From assembly GCF_047462415.1 (NCBI RefSeq), contig NZ_JANSJE010000013.1, positions 20,650-84,649 on the forward strand: DNA of 64,000 bases. The letters run 5' to 3'. Under the pieces are notes generated by a model. That model ran no database searches and was not told the origin of the DNA. It saw only the letters and a program-made list of their open reading frames with translations. This DNA is from Thermostichus sp047462415. GTDB taxonomy: Bacteria; Cyanobacteriota; Cyanobacteriia; Thermostichales; Thermostichaceae. A program made the position numbers and the translations under genes. This document shows, piece after piece, positions 37,265-45,899 of this stretch (position 1 is its first letter; the number at the start of each line of letters is the position of its first letter).

Positions 37265-37289
37265 GGTAGGCCATGAGCCTACCTTTTTT
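37265..37289 (+). terminator. Rho-independent terminator after hspA
   Basis: The stem GGTAGGC (37265-37271) and GCCTACC (37277-37283) has a 5-nt loop and is followed by six T (37284-37289). Confidence 0.92.
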
Positions 37290-37316
37290 GCTTTTTGGCT
37301 TGTCCATCCTCAACTC

Positions 37317-37378
37317 CCCTCTCCCTGAGGGAGAGGGGCTGGGGGTGAGGGCTGGGAGAGGGGCCGGGGGTGAGGGAA
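37317..37378. repeat. Hairpin repeat copy B
   Basis: CCCCTCTCCC-TGA-GGGAGAGGGG is followed by CTGGGGGTGAGGG and by a partial second unit, GGGAGAGGGGCCGGGGGTGAGGG. It lies between hspA and the ABC ATPase gene. Confidence 0.85.
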
Positions 37379-37459
37379 TACTCCCTCCCAGGGATCCGAT
37401 TTGACCTCTGCCCCTGGGGTTGGATAAGGTTGAGGGCGAAGTGGCTGGGGAGCGAGAGC

Positions 37460-38581
37460 ATGGCCAGCGTGACCTACGAACACGTTACCAAGCGCTACGG
37501 CGACACCACGGCCGTCCACGATCTGAACATCGCCATCGAAGATGGGGAATTTCTCGTCTTCGTCGGCCCCTCCGGCTGTGGCAAGACCACCTCCTTGCGC
37601 ATGCTGGCCGGCCTGGAAGAGGTGAGCACCGGCTCCATCTACATCGGCGACCGCCGCGTGAACGACGTTCCCCCCAAGGATCGGGACATCGCCATGGTCT
37701 TCCAGTCCTACGCCCTCTACCCCCACATGACCGTGGCCGAGAACATGGCCTTTGGCCTTAAGCTGCGCGGCCTGCCCAAAGCAGAGATCGAAAGCCGCGT
37801 CCGGGGGGTGGCCAAGCGGCTGGGGATCGAACACCTGCTCCACCGCAAGCCCAAGGAACTTTCCGGTGGACAGCGGCAGCGGGTTGCCGTCGGGCGGGCC
37901 ATTGTGCGCAACCCGGCGGTGTTTTTGATGGATGAGCCCCTCTCCAACCTCGACGCCAAGCTGCGGGTGCAGGCGCGGGCCGAGATCAGCAAGTTGCACA
38001 TGCAACTGGGCACCACCTTCATCTACGTCACCCACGACCAGGTGGAAGCCATGACCATGGGCAACCGCATCGCCGTCATGAAGGATGGCCGCCTGCAGCA
38101 GGTGGATACTCCCCAGGCCCTCTACAGCCGCCCCGCCAACCTGTTTGTGGCCGGCTTCATCGGCAGCCCTTCCATGAACTTCTTCTCAGCCAAGCTGCGG
38201 GAGCAAGAGGGCACCCTCTGGGTGGATAGCGGCGCCTTCCGTGTGCCCATCCCCCCCCACCAGGCGGATTCCTATCGGCCCCGCGCCGGCCAGCCGGTCA
38301 TCTTCGGCATCCGCCCGGAAAACATCCACGATCCCCAGTACCAACCCCCAGGGATCCAACCCGCCCGCGTGCGCGCCAAAGTCTCGGTCGCCGAGCTGAT
38401 GGGCCACGAGGTCATCCTCCACCTCAGCACCACCGACGCCGAAGGGATCCTCCCCGAGCAGGAGTTTGTGGCCCGCGTGGATCCCCGTACCCAGCTTCGC
38501 GTCAACCAATGGGCAGAAGTGGTCTTTGACATGGATCACTTCCACCTCTTTGACCCGCAAACCGAGGAGCGGCTGGAATAA
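37460..38581 (+). CDS. ugpC: UgpC/MalK-type ABC transporter ATP-binding protein
   Basis: The 373-residue ATPase energises sugar or glycerol-phosphate type importers at the inner membrane face. The Walker A (GPSGCGKTT), Q loop (MVFQSYALYPHMTV), signature LSGGQRQRVAVGRA and Walker B (FLMDEPLSNLD) motifs are intact. The C-terminal third (about 240-370) is the regulatory OB domain with FGIRPENIHD. The start at 37460 gives the family N-terminus MASVTYEHVTKRYG. No permease or binding-protein gene is nearby, so it probably serves permeases encoded elsewhere. Naming it ugpC reflects family, not proven substrate. Confidence 0.88.
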   Translation: MASVTYEHVTKRYGDTTAVHDLNIAIEDGEFLVFVGPSGCGKTTSLRMLAGLEEVSTGSIYIGDRRVNDVPPKDRDIAMVFQSYALYPHMTVAENMAFGLKLRGLPKAEIESRVRGVAKRLGIEHLLHRKPKELSGGQRQRVAVGRAIVRNPAVFLMDEPLSNLDAKLRVQARAEISKLHMQLGTTFIYVTHDQVEAMTMGNRIAVMKDGRLQQVDTPQALYSRPANLFVAGFIGSPSMNFFSAKLREQEGTLWVDSGAFRVPIPPHQADSYRPRAGQPVIFGIRPENIHDPQYQPPGIQPARVRAKVSVAELMGHEVILHLSTTDAEGILPEQEFVARVDPRTQLRVNQWAEVVFDMDHFHLFDPQTEERLE

Positions 38582-38642
38582 ACAAGAGGCGCTGTCAAGC
38601 TAAAGATTGGCTACCATAGGCTCCAGAGAAAAAAGGATCCCT

Positions 38643-39911
38643 ATGCCGGAGCAATCTGCCTCGAAGTTGGTGCAGGCGCAGTTCGATGAATTTCCCTATC
38701 CCAACGTCCCCATCGAGCAGACGGTTACGGATACCTTTGCCCTGTTTGCCAACAGCTACACCACCGCCTGCTACGTGCGAGATCGCAAGGTGGTCAAGCC
38801 CGAAGGCAAAGTGATGCTCAACGCCGGCTGCGGCTCCGGCTGGGAAACCCTGGTTCTGGCCACGGCCAACCCAGGTGCCTCTTTGGTCGGGGTGGATATC
38901 TCGCCGAAATCGCTGGAGATGGCCCGGCAGCGCTTCGAGTTCCACCAGATCCCAGATGTGCGCTTTGAAGTAGCAGACATCACCGACATGGGAGCGCTAG
39001 GGGAGCAGTTTGATTTCATCGCCTGCAACGACGTGCTCTACCTGCTGGAAGATCCGGTGGCCGGACTCAAAGGCATGCGCCAGGTGCTCAAACCCGAGGG
39101 CATTATCCGCACCAACGTCCACAGCCTCTATCAGCGGCAGTTTATTTTCAACATGCAGGATGCCATGGAGCTGCTGGGGGTGATGGACGAGCCGGCTGCC
39201 AAAGCTGTTCCCATTCTCCGAGAGCTGATGGATGCCCTCCATGAAGGCAGCTTCGTCAAAAGCCACTGGCAGGGAGACGCCATCAAAACCACCAACGGGA
39301 TCCTGGCCAACTTTCTGCTGCGCAGCGACAAAGGCTTTACGGTGCCCCAGGTGTTCGAGATGCTGCGCCAGGCCGGGCTGGAGTTCATTAGCATGGTGAA
39401 CTGGCAGCAGTGGAAGCTGGAGCGAGTCCTCACCAAGCCGGTTCCCTACGCCCTGCGCCACCTTAAAAAGCTCAGCCAAGAGGAGCTGCTGCACTTTATC
39501 GAGCTGATTTTTCCCAACCTGACCCGGCTGATTGATTTTTGGTGTGGCCACCCTCGCCCCGCTCCACCAGCCCCTTTTACCCTGGAAGAATGGCGAAACG
39601 GCTCCGTGCAGGCCCATCCTCTGCTGCTGCGTCTCAACGCCAAGGTTGCCTTCGAGAATGCCATCCGCGACAACGGCCCGGTCAACATCAACGGCTGGCC
39701 GGGATCCGAAGGCAACATTGTCATCGATCCCTTCTCGGTACGCTGGCTGATTGATGTTTTTGGGGAAGAGCCTGTGCCCGTACAGGCGCTGGCGGCCAAG
39801 GCCCTAGATCTCATGGACTGGACCCCCGAAGAGGCCTTTAACCAAGTGGTGGCCAACCTCAAGTTCCTGGAAGAGCGGCTGGTGGTGCTGCTGCACTCGC
39901 CCCTGCGCTAA
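38643..39911 (+). CDS. Class I SAM-dependent methyltransferase
   Basis: The 422-residue protein has a Rossmann methyltransferase domain (about 55-180) with the SAM loop VMLNAGCGSGWETL, the acidic GVDISPKSLEMAR and FIACNDVLYLLEDP. The N-terminal FDEFPYPNVP motif and the long C-terminal region resemble a conserved cyanobacterial protein group with an unknown substrate. The start at 38643 follows AAAAGGATCCCT. No operon partner is apparent. Confidence 0.8.
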   Translation: MPEQSASKLVQAQFDEFPYPNVPIEQTVTDTFALFANSYTTACYVRDRKVVKPEGKVMLNAGCGSGWETLVLATANPGASLVGVDISPKSLEMARQRFEFHQIPDVRFEVADITDMGALGEQFDFIACNDVLYLLEDPVAGLKGMRQVLKPEGIIRTNVHSLYQRQFIFNMQDAMELLGVMDEPAAKAVPILRELMDALHEGSFVKSHWQGDAIKTTNGILANFLLRSDKGFTVPQVFEMLRQAGLEFISMVNWQQWKLERVLTKPVPYALRHLKKLSQEELLHFIELIFPNLTRLIDFWCGHPRPAPPAPFTLEEWRNGSVQAHPLLLRLNAKVAFENAIRDNGPVNINGWPGSEGNIVIDPFSVRWLIDVFGEEPVPVQALAAKALDLMDWTPEEAFNQVVANLKFLEERLVVLLHSPLR

Positions 39912-39957
39912 GTTCAGGGATCCCGCGTCAGCTCCCCTCCCACCCACGATGGAACAC

Positions 39958-40053
39958 TACCCCCCTCTCCCTGAGGGAGAGGGGCCGGGGGTGAGGGCGA
40001 TCCCTCAGGGAGAGGGGCCGGGGGTGAGGGATCCCTCAGGGAGAGGGGCTGGG
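39958..40053. repeat. Hairpin repeat copy C, three tandem units
   Basis: Three successive units of GGGAGAGGGGCCGGGGGTGAGGG, linked by ATCCCTCA, have a period of 32-33 bp; the first has the complete hairpin. The array runs into the 3' end of the lipoprotein gene at 40036: the third unit encodes its final Pro-Ser-Pro-Ser-Pro and its stop. Confidence 0.88.
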
Positions 40054-40884
40054 GATCTGCAGCACCCGGATGCGCTCGGCCCGAATCGCCGCCGGGATCC
40101 GCCCTTCGGCGTCGGCATTGACGGCAAAACGCACCTTGCCCTCCATCTCCACCTCGTCCCCTGGGCGCAGCTCCAGCCAACTGGCGGGGCGGCCAAGGCG
40201 GATGACCTGGACATCTTCCGCAGGAACCACCGAGACCCAGGTGCCGGCGTAGCGCTGCAGGTTGGGGCTGACCTCGTCCAAATTGACCCCGATCCAGCCT
40301 TCCTCGCGGTTGAGGAGCCGCACCGTTCCTGTCAGTCGAAAAGGTTGCGCTTCTTCTGCTAGCTGGATCGGCTCGTAGAGAACTCTCGTGTTTAGAGGCT
40401 GCAGACGGGCCAGCTCCACCCGCCATCCCTGGGCCTGGCGGTAGAGAGTAACTTCCATCGCCGCCCGCAGACGCCCGTCCGGCAGCGGCTCGTAGAAACC
40501 CAACTGGGAGCGAAAAGGGCGAAACCGCGGATCCTCCCGATCCGGCTCGGTTAAGAATTGCTGCAGCTCCGCGGCGGTGAACTGGAAGTACAAAGTGGGC
40601 ACCACTGCCTCCGGCCTCAGGATTGCGTCTACCTGAAAGATGGCCGTGTTGCCCACCTCCTGGATAGGAGTGAGGGTGAACTCCTCTGCCGAGGGCCAGG
40701 AGCGATCCAGGGCGCCCGGCGGGATCCCCCTCAGCAGCCGCGGGGTGAGCAGCGCTTCTGCCGTGGCAAAATCCCGAGCGTTGGCCGCCTGCACAAAGGC
40801 TTGCAGCGTCTCTTTGGCCGTTTGCGTCTGCCCGCAGCCATTGAGCAAAACCAGGGCCAGCAAGAACCAAGCTTTCTTCAACAC
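40036..40884 (-). CDS. Lipoprotein of unknown function (paralogue 1)
   Basis: The 282-residue protein has a lipoprotein signal (MLKKAWFLLALVLLNGC, cysteine at 17) and is therefore membrane anchored. After it comes an NTF2/DUF4878-like start (AKETLQAFVQAANARDFATAEALLTPRLLRG), a region around TEPDREDPRFRPFRSQLGF, and an OB-like C-terminal part (about 190-280). The last codons, PSPSP and TGA, are read out of the intergenic hairpin repeat, so the gene end was probably remodelled by repeat insertion. It lies 15 bp downstream of a paralogous lipoprotein gene. Confidence 0.72.
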   Translation of the reverse strand: MLKKAWFLLALVLLNGCGQTQTAKETLQAFVQAANARDFATAEALLTPRLLRGIPPGALDRSWPSAEEFTLTPIQEVGNTAIFQVDAILRPEAVVPTLYFQFTAAELQQFLTEPDREDPRFRPFRSQLGFYEPLPDGRLRAAMEVTLYRQAQGWRVELARLQPLNTRVLYEPIQLAEEAQPFRLTGTVRLLNREEGWIGVNLDEVSPNLQRYAGTWVSVVPAEDVQVIRLGRPASWLELRPGDEVEMEGKVRFAVNADAEGRIPAAIRAERIRVLQIPSPSP

Positions 40885-40899
40885 CTTTCCCCCGCCACT

Positions 40900-41487
40900 T
40901 CACTGCTGATTTTCGGCAGGTTGCTCAGTTTCTGCCGGAGAGGGAGAGGGCTCAGGGTTCTCCGGCTGGGATCCCTCTGCGGGCGGCTTATCCGGTTGCC
41001 ACACCTCGATTCGCCAGCCGCCCTCCTGTCGGTAAAGGGTGATCTTGAGGCGGGAAGTCACCGTGTCTCCCTCCAGGCGCAGGCCCACCAATTGCGGGGC
41101 CAACTGCTGATAGGTGGGATCGGCAAGATCCGGCTCGGTCAGGTACTTGCGCAAAGTCAAGGGATCCAGCCCCAGGCGCTGCGCCGCCTCTTCCAGAGAG
41201 GACTCGCCCTCCACCCACACGTAGGCCGTCTTGCCGCTCACCTCTTGGTTGCGCACCTGCACATTCTCTCCCGCTGCCCCCCAAATCGAAGGCAGGGATC
41301 CCGGCCTGAGGGCATTGCTGAAGCGCTCGGTCAGGTAGCCGTCGGCGGTGCCCCAATCCCCCTTTTCGGTGGCAGCGATAAAGGTGCTCACCACCTGGTC
41401 GGGGGTTTGCGCTGGTGTGGCCTGCGTACAGGCGATCGTGCTACCCAAGCTGAGAAGAAGAGTACAGGTGCTGATGTGACGTAGCAT
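40900..41487 (-). CDS. Lipoprotein of unknown function (paralogue 2)
   Basis: The 195-residue protein has a lipobox in LLSLGSTIAC (cysteine at 20). The body TPDQVVSTFIAATEKGDWGTADGYLTERFSNALRPG parallels the same region of the next gene, and both share TEPD...DP and the LYRQ-GWR(I/V)E strand, so they arose by tandem duplication. The tail is rich in Pro, Glu and Gln. It is first in a two-gene operon on the minus strand. Confidence 0.72.
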   Translation of the reverse strand: MLRHISTCTLLLSLGSTIACTQATPAQTPDQVVSTFIAATEKGDWGTADGYLTERFSNALRPGSLPSIWGAAGENVQVRNQEVSGKTAYVWVEGESSLEEAAQRLGLDPLTLRKYLTEPDLADPTYQQLAPQLVGLRLEGDTVTSRLKITLYRQEGGWRIEVWQPDKPPAEGSQPENPEPSPSPAETEQPAENQQ

Positions 41488-41888
41488 AGGAACAACCTTG
41501 TTTAAGATGCGCTGTCTCGAGACAAACCTCGGCAGACGTTGGCTCGAAAGTTGAGAACAATAGCAGATGCAGATTGGGCCTGGAAGCTTAAGAGATGTAA
41601 CAGGTAGATGGAGTCTGCCGTACTTGCGTCAGGCCTGCCTGAGGTAACTGTCCAATTCAAAATGACGATCTCCGAAAATCAGAACTATGATACCATTCCA
41701 GGAAGCAGTGACAACAAACGTACAGCTTTGATGCTATGGTTAACCGGCAGCCTCTCGTGACACTACCCTCCATGGCTGCTGCTTGTGTAGAGTTATGCAC
41801 TGAGTCTACTGCTCAGCAATATGCAAAAGGCTACGTCAGCTAGGATAAATCGGTAGGTCATAATACAAGTTTAAGCTTAGGTAAGGAA
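41488..41888. other. Gene-free left border of the AT-rich island
   Basis: This 401-bp stretch has no supported gene. Base composition falls here and GGATCC sites stop. Two perfect palindromic sites are present: TGTCTCGAGACA (41513-41524) and TCAGGC-CT-GCCTGA (41629-41642). The promoter of the following gene is probably near 41855-41875 (TAATAC). The ribosome site AAGGAA precedes the ATG. Confidence 0.55.
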
Positions 41889-43409
41889 ATGGCAGTCCCA
41901 TTGTCTGAATCAGGCTCAACCTGGAATGCTCGCGGGATCAGTCAAGCCCGTGTAGCAGAAACGGCTCCTACTGCAAAGGAAAGAAGAAACGCTTGGTCAG
42001 TATCACTCTACTACTGGGATCAAGGGATCAGTACTGAGCCAAATCATCTGCCCTGCTTATTGAATAGACTCCATGCACTTTGGGTTCTAGGTGTCTCATT
42101 TACTTTTTTAGAAGAAGCACTTAAACTCTTGAACCAGTTAGAGTTAAACCCAGAGAGATGGAAAGATATTCCCCCTCCAAACATAGAAGGTTATGAGTTG
42201 GCATGGAAAGTTGATTCCCCTGACTTTGAGCCACTTGATCCGGATCTACCATCTATAGATCAGTACCTGTATTACTTAGCTCGCTGGATAGCAGAAAGAA
42301 TAGGGCTGCCTTACCAAACACAAGTAATTCCTTTTTGGCGCATTGCTGCCTCAATTCACCCCAAAGATCTAAGAGCTAAAGCAATCCTAGGCCTTGGTCT
42401 ATCTAAAAACCTGCAGATCGAAGGTATAAGGCATCTGAGGCAAATTCAGGCTATGACGGCCACACAAACAGCCAAAAGATGGGCTCAAGCCTGTTATCAA
42501 ACTTCTGTAAGCTTTCTTCAAAGAAAGATGGGTGAATCAAACTCGATAAATTTGAGAAGCAAAAGAGAATTTGTTGATATATGCTACGAGGGTTACACAA
42601 TGAGGCTAGAAGATAGTTTAAACTCACTAGTTACTCATTGTTATCTGGCCCAAGGAAGATGGTTTGAGTCAGGGATAGACTTTGTTAGGTCCTACCTGAA
42701 GCCGGGAATGATGTTTATAGATGTAGGGGCAAATGTAGGCTTATACACTCTTGTTGCTGCCCAGGCCGTAGGAACCAAAGGCAAAGTAATTGCGTTTGAG
42801 CCAACTCAATCTTGTGTGGAAATATTAAAACACAATGTCAGCGTTAATAGATTATCGCAAGTTACGATAAACCCATATGCAGTGGGTAGCGAGTCAGGGC
42901 AGACATATTTTCTAGAAACAGACGATAGTGTGTACAATAGAGTGGTAACTAACCTTTCAGGAGTAGTCCACCCTGTAAAGATCATCCGGCAAATTACGCT
43001 AGATGATTGGTGGCGCTCTTACAGAAAGCCTTTGGTCGATATGGTCAAGATAGATGTAGTTGTAGATCCCTTAGGTGTTATACAGGGAGGTCGAGAACTT
43101 ATAAAAAGCTGTCTCCCACTCATTCAGCTAGAAGCAAAAGATGGTGGGGGATTTGTGTCGAGGGAAACATCCTCTTACCTGTCAGATCTGGGGTACACTT
43201 TTTTTGCATACAACTCCACCTTGAACGAATTATCGAGAGCTCGGGAACAAGCTCGCAGCCTCTCTGCGACAAACTTAATTGCAGTTCCCGAAGCGCGCTA
43301 CGCTAGTCTTATAGAGGACGGCGTCCTCCAGAAAGACCTATCTCCATCTAAGAAGCTTGATTCAAGCCTGTTGTCTTTACTTAAAGATTTGCTCGAGGAA
43401 AGCCAATGA
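41889..43409 (+). CDS. FkbM-family methyltransferase with N-terminal extension
   Basis: The 506-residue protein has an N-terminal helical region of about 230 residues without a recognised domain, then an FkbM methyltransferase fold (about 265-460) with MMFIDVGANVGLYTL (SAM loop) and GKVIAFEPTQSC. FkbM enzymes O-methylate sugars or secondary metabolites. The usual KIDVEGxE motif reads KIDVVVDPLG, with Val for Glu, Val for Gly and Pro for the second Glu, so activity may be changed. The gene ends in an ATGA overlap with the glycosyltransferase, so the two are co-translated. It is the first gene of the island. Confidence 0.8.
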   Translation: MAVPLSESGSTWNARGISQARVAETAPTAKERRNAWSVSLYYWDQGISTEPNHLPCLLNRLHALWVLGVSFTFLEEALKLLNQLELNPERWKDIPPPNIEGYELAWKVDSPDFEPLDPDLPSIDQYLYYLARWIAERIGLPYQTQVIPFWRIAASIHPKDLRAKAILGLGLSKNLQIEGIRHLRQIQAMTATQTAKRWAQACYQTSVSFLQRKMGESNSINLRSKREFVDICYEGYTMRLEDSLNSLVTHCYLAQGRWFESGIDFVRSYLKPGMMFIDVGANVGLYTLVAAQAVGTKGKVIAFEPTQSCVEILKHNVSVNRLSQVTINPYAVGSESGQTYFLETDDSVYNRVVTNLSGVVHPVKIIRQITLDDWWRSYRKPLVDMVKIDVVVDPLGVIQGGRELIKSCLPLIQLEAKDGGGFVSRETSSYLSDLGYTFFAYNSTLNELSRAREQARSLSATNLIAVPEARYASLIEDGVLQKDLSPSKKLDSSLLSLLKDLLEESQ

Positions 43410-44515
43410 TTGTTGTTGATGGTGTTGCTTTGCAGAGTAACTTAGAAACCCCACCGTCTATTATAACCTTTTGGCAAAATGTTGTAGGTGAATGGTTAAA
43501 GCTTGGCCACAGTCGAGACTTTGTGGTACTGGTGAGAGAAAGCCAACGTATTGCTCTTCCAGGCGATACAGTCATAGCGGTGATTCCTGACTATAGTTAC
43601 GAAGACGCTGAATCCGATCACGTAGGTCTGCAGAGCGCCTGTGACCAGCTTAAGTCAACGCTCTTTATCTCAACTTTGTACACATATCCTCTTAGAACAC
43701 CTAGTGTGGCAATGATTTATAGTGTGGATGAAAGCCAAGAGTTTCTGTCAAACTTGGCAGCTCAAGAGAAACATAACTCCATTTTGAATGCATCGGCATT
43801 TATATGTCCGTCTGAGTGGGTGGCATCAAACTTGATGGCAAAATATCCTGGTATTTCTAAAGAAGATATTGAAGTTATCTACCCAGGCTTGCATGGTGAC
43901 CTAGGGCCATCTCCTCCTCTAAAGCTACGGAAGTTTCGAGAAGAGCGAGATCTGACTCGTCCCTACATCATTTACAGGGCGGGAGCAGGGGAACGAAGAA
44001 AGATAGCCTTCCGCGCTATCCTAGATAGCCTGAGCGAGATAGCTTCCGGGCAAGTTCCGGAAGTTGTTTACCTATCAGTTGATGGAAGTAGGACTGACTC
44101 ACCTTTGGAATCTTTCGTGGACCTATCTAAACCAATTCGAGCTCGAATCCACAACCTCAAACTTTCGCCTGACGAGTTACCGCTACTCTATACAGGAGCT
44201 ACGGGGTTACTTGAGGTTGAACCCGAGCTTGGAATGGGCAATTATGTTCTCGAGGCGATGCGATGTGGCTGTCCAGTTATCATTCTCAGAGAATCTCAAA
44301 GAAAAGTGGAACATGCCAATGCGCCTGAACCGTGGATTGAGATACCTCTGGAGCCACATGCCATATCGCAGGCAATCGATCAATTGAGAGATACAAAGTA
44401 TAGAAGTTCTGTACTCTCGCAAGGGTTGATCTACACAAAAAACATGACGTGGGAAGAAGCGGCCAAGCGAATGTGGTCTTTCCTTGACCTGAAGGCGAAA
44501 AACATAACATCTTAA
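43406..44515 (+). CDS. GT4-like glycosyltransferase
   Basis: The 369-residue GT-B type enzyme has a C-terminal nucleotide-sugar domain (about 190-350): RPYIIYRAGAGERRK, then DELPLLYTGATGLLEVEPELGMGNYVLEAMRCGCPVI, which follows the family E-x7-E layout. The donor and acceptor are unknown. It overlaps the FkbM gene by 4 nt. Its stop shares TTAA (44512-44515) with the convergent FkbM gene on the other strand. Confidence 0.82.
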   Translation: MIVVDGVALQSNLETPPSIITFWQNVVGEWLKLGHSRDFVVLVRESQRIALPGDTVIAVIPDYSYEDAESDHVGLQSACDQLKSTLFISTLYTYPLRTPSVAMIYSVDESQEFLSNLAAQEKHNSILNASAFICPSEWVASNLMAKYPGISKEDIEVIYPGLHGDLGPSPPLKLRKFREERDLTRPYIIYRAGAGERRKIAFRAILDSLSEIASGQVPEVVYLSVDGSRTDSPLESFVDLSKPIRARIHNLKLSPDELPLLYTGATGLLEVEPELGMGNYVLEAMRCGCPVIILRESQRKVEHANAPEPWIEIPLEPHAISQAIDQLRDTKYRSSVLSQGLIYTKNMTWEEAAKRMWSFLDLKAKNITS

Positions 44516-45351
44516 AGCTTCGAAAGGTAAATATCATAGAATGAGGTGCCCTCTATCTCGTCGTGAATTTTGAGCACATGAGAGCATAAGTCGTATGAGC
44601 GATAGGCCTCGTGAAGAATTACGGCAAGTGCTAGCCGCTTTCTGGAGGGAAGCTCTCCCACTCGCATAAAGTCTTTGGCATAGATAAAGTCAGTCCAGGA
44701 GGCTTGGGTGCACAAAGAAGTCAGATTCTTGGGAAAGGACTTCATAACTGGGCAGGCAATCCCAGTAAGGCTATGGATAAGAAAGCCATGCTTCCTCAGA
44801 GCAATATCTATGTCGGAAAACAAGGGCTGGCCAATGTAGTGGGGGACAAACAGGACCTCAGTTTGAACCACTACAATGCTCTCGCTGAGGAGACGAGCGG
44901 CGCCGTGGATAATGCTAAGCTCACTTCCTTGAGTATCCATGACAAGCCAGTCTGCATCTGAAGCCTCTTCCAGGTCATCGAGGCGAACCGTCTTGACTTT
45001 TTCCTCTGAGACGACTTGGTAAAGCTCAGCTAGATCGTGGAACCTCTCCAGCAGTTGATGGTTGGGCTGGAACAGAGATGAGGTCATCCCGGTGTTGGTT
45101 AGATAAAGAGTCGATTCAGAGCCATCGCCAACAGCCATAGGAAGGTATAAAACATTAGAGCTGCTAAAACTTTTCTCTTTTAACCGCTCGTATGCTTCTC
45201 GATCGGGCTCAAATGCAACTAAGTCTCCAAAGCCCTTGTGAATCATTTCAGTATAGATCTCAGGAGTCCCAAGATCAGATGCTCCTGCAGCAATTACTTT
45301 AATGCGAGGCATTGAGGTTCCCAAGACAGAGGCTATAGATAGCTCAGACAT
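44512..45351 (-). CDS. FkbM-family methyltransferase
   Basis: The 279-residue enzyme has IKVIAAGASDLGTPEIY in the SAM-binding region, LVAFEPDREAYERL, and the family's acidic motif near WLVMDTQGSELSIIHGA, which is better kept than in the gene at 41889. It probably methylates a sugar hydroxyl of the glycan made by this locus. It lies 17 bp after the small methyltransferase gene on the same strand and is the last gene of that minus-strand run. Confidence 0.82.
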   Translation of the reverse strand: MSELSIASVLGTSMPRIKVIAAGASDLGTPEIYTEMIHKGFGDLVAFEPDREAYERLKEKSFSSSNVLYLPMAVGDGSESTLYLTNTGMTSSLFQPNHQLLERFHDLAELYQVVSEEKVKTVRLDDLEEASDADWLVMDTQGSELSIIHGAARLLSESIVVVQTEVLFVPHYIGQPLFSDIDIALRKHGFLIHSLTGIACPVMKSFPKNLTSLCTQASWTDFIYAKDFMRVGELPSRKRLALAVILHEAYRSYDLCSHVLKIHDEIEGTSFYDIYLSKL

Positions 45352-45368
45352 GACTTCCTTTCTTCACT

Positions 45369-45884
45369 TCACTCCTTGTGAGCGATTACATTTAGACTGA
45401 TAAGCTCATTGCAGTAAACAATTGTGCTTGCGTCATTAAACATACCGAACTGATCTACTTGGACGATGAAGTCAAAGCCAACAGTTTTGAGTAAATGAGT
45501 TAAATTCTCAATGGTATATCCATATTTATGAAAGTCATACTGATCGACCTGGCCACCATAGAACATACTAATGATGTACACCAGTTGATCATAGGAAAGA
45601 TCGTCCTTTAGAAGAACTCTAGATAGCGCTTTTAGGTTGGGCACAGAGATATATAATCTTCCTCCTTTCTTCAGTACCCGATACCACTCTGTCAAAGCTA
45701 CCTTTGCCTCTCGATAATCAAAGTGCTCAAGAACATGTGAGGCGTATATCTGATCTACGCTTTCACTTCCAAATAAGCTGAGGTCAATTGCGTTTGCGAC
45801 GTAGTCGACTTCAGGCGAGGGCAAAACGTCAAGTATTTTCCAGTCAGGATGTGGCTCTCTACCACCAATATGTAGATTAAACAT
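45369..45884 (-). CDS. Small SAM-dependent methyltransferase (type 11-like)
   Basis: The 171-residue protein begins MFNLHIGGREPHPDWKILDVLPSPEVDYVANAIDL, typical of short methyltransferases found in glycan loci. Then come the VDQIYASHVLEHFDYREAKVALTEWYRVLKKGGRLYISVPNL block and a C-terminal sheet. The glycine-rich SAM loop of full-length enzymes is missing at the N-terminus, so it may act with a partner or bind SAM differently. Fifteen bp separate it from the upstream OGT-like gene. Confidence 0.8.
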   Translation of the reverse strand: MFNLHIGGREPHPDWKILDVLPSPEVDYVANAIDLSLFGSESVDQIYASHVLEHFDYREAKVALTEWYRVLKKGGRLYISVPNLKALSRVLLKDDLSYDQLVYIISMFYGGQVDQYDFHKYGYTIENLTHLLKTVGFDFIVQVDQFGMFNDASTIVYCNELISLNVIAHKE

Positions 45885-45899
45885 GCTTACCCATTGCTC

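Noticed and set aside
41889..43409. Frameshifted or broken FkbM gene
   Set aside because: The motif is altered, but the frame is continuous to an ATGA overlap with the next gene; no internal stop or shift.
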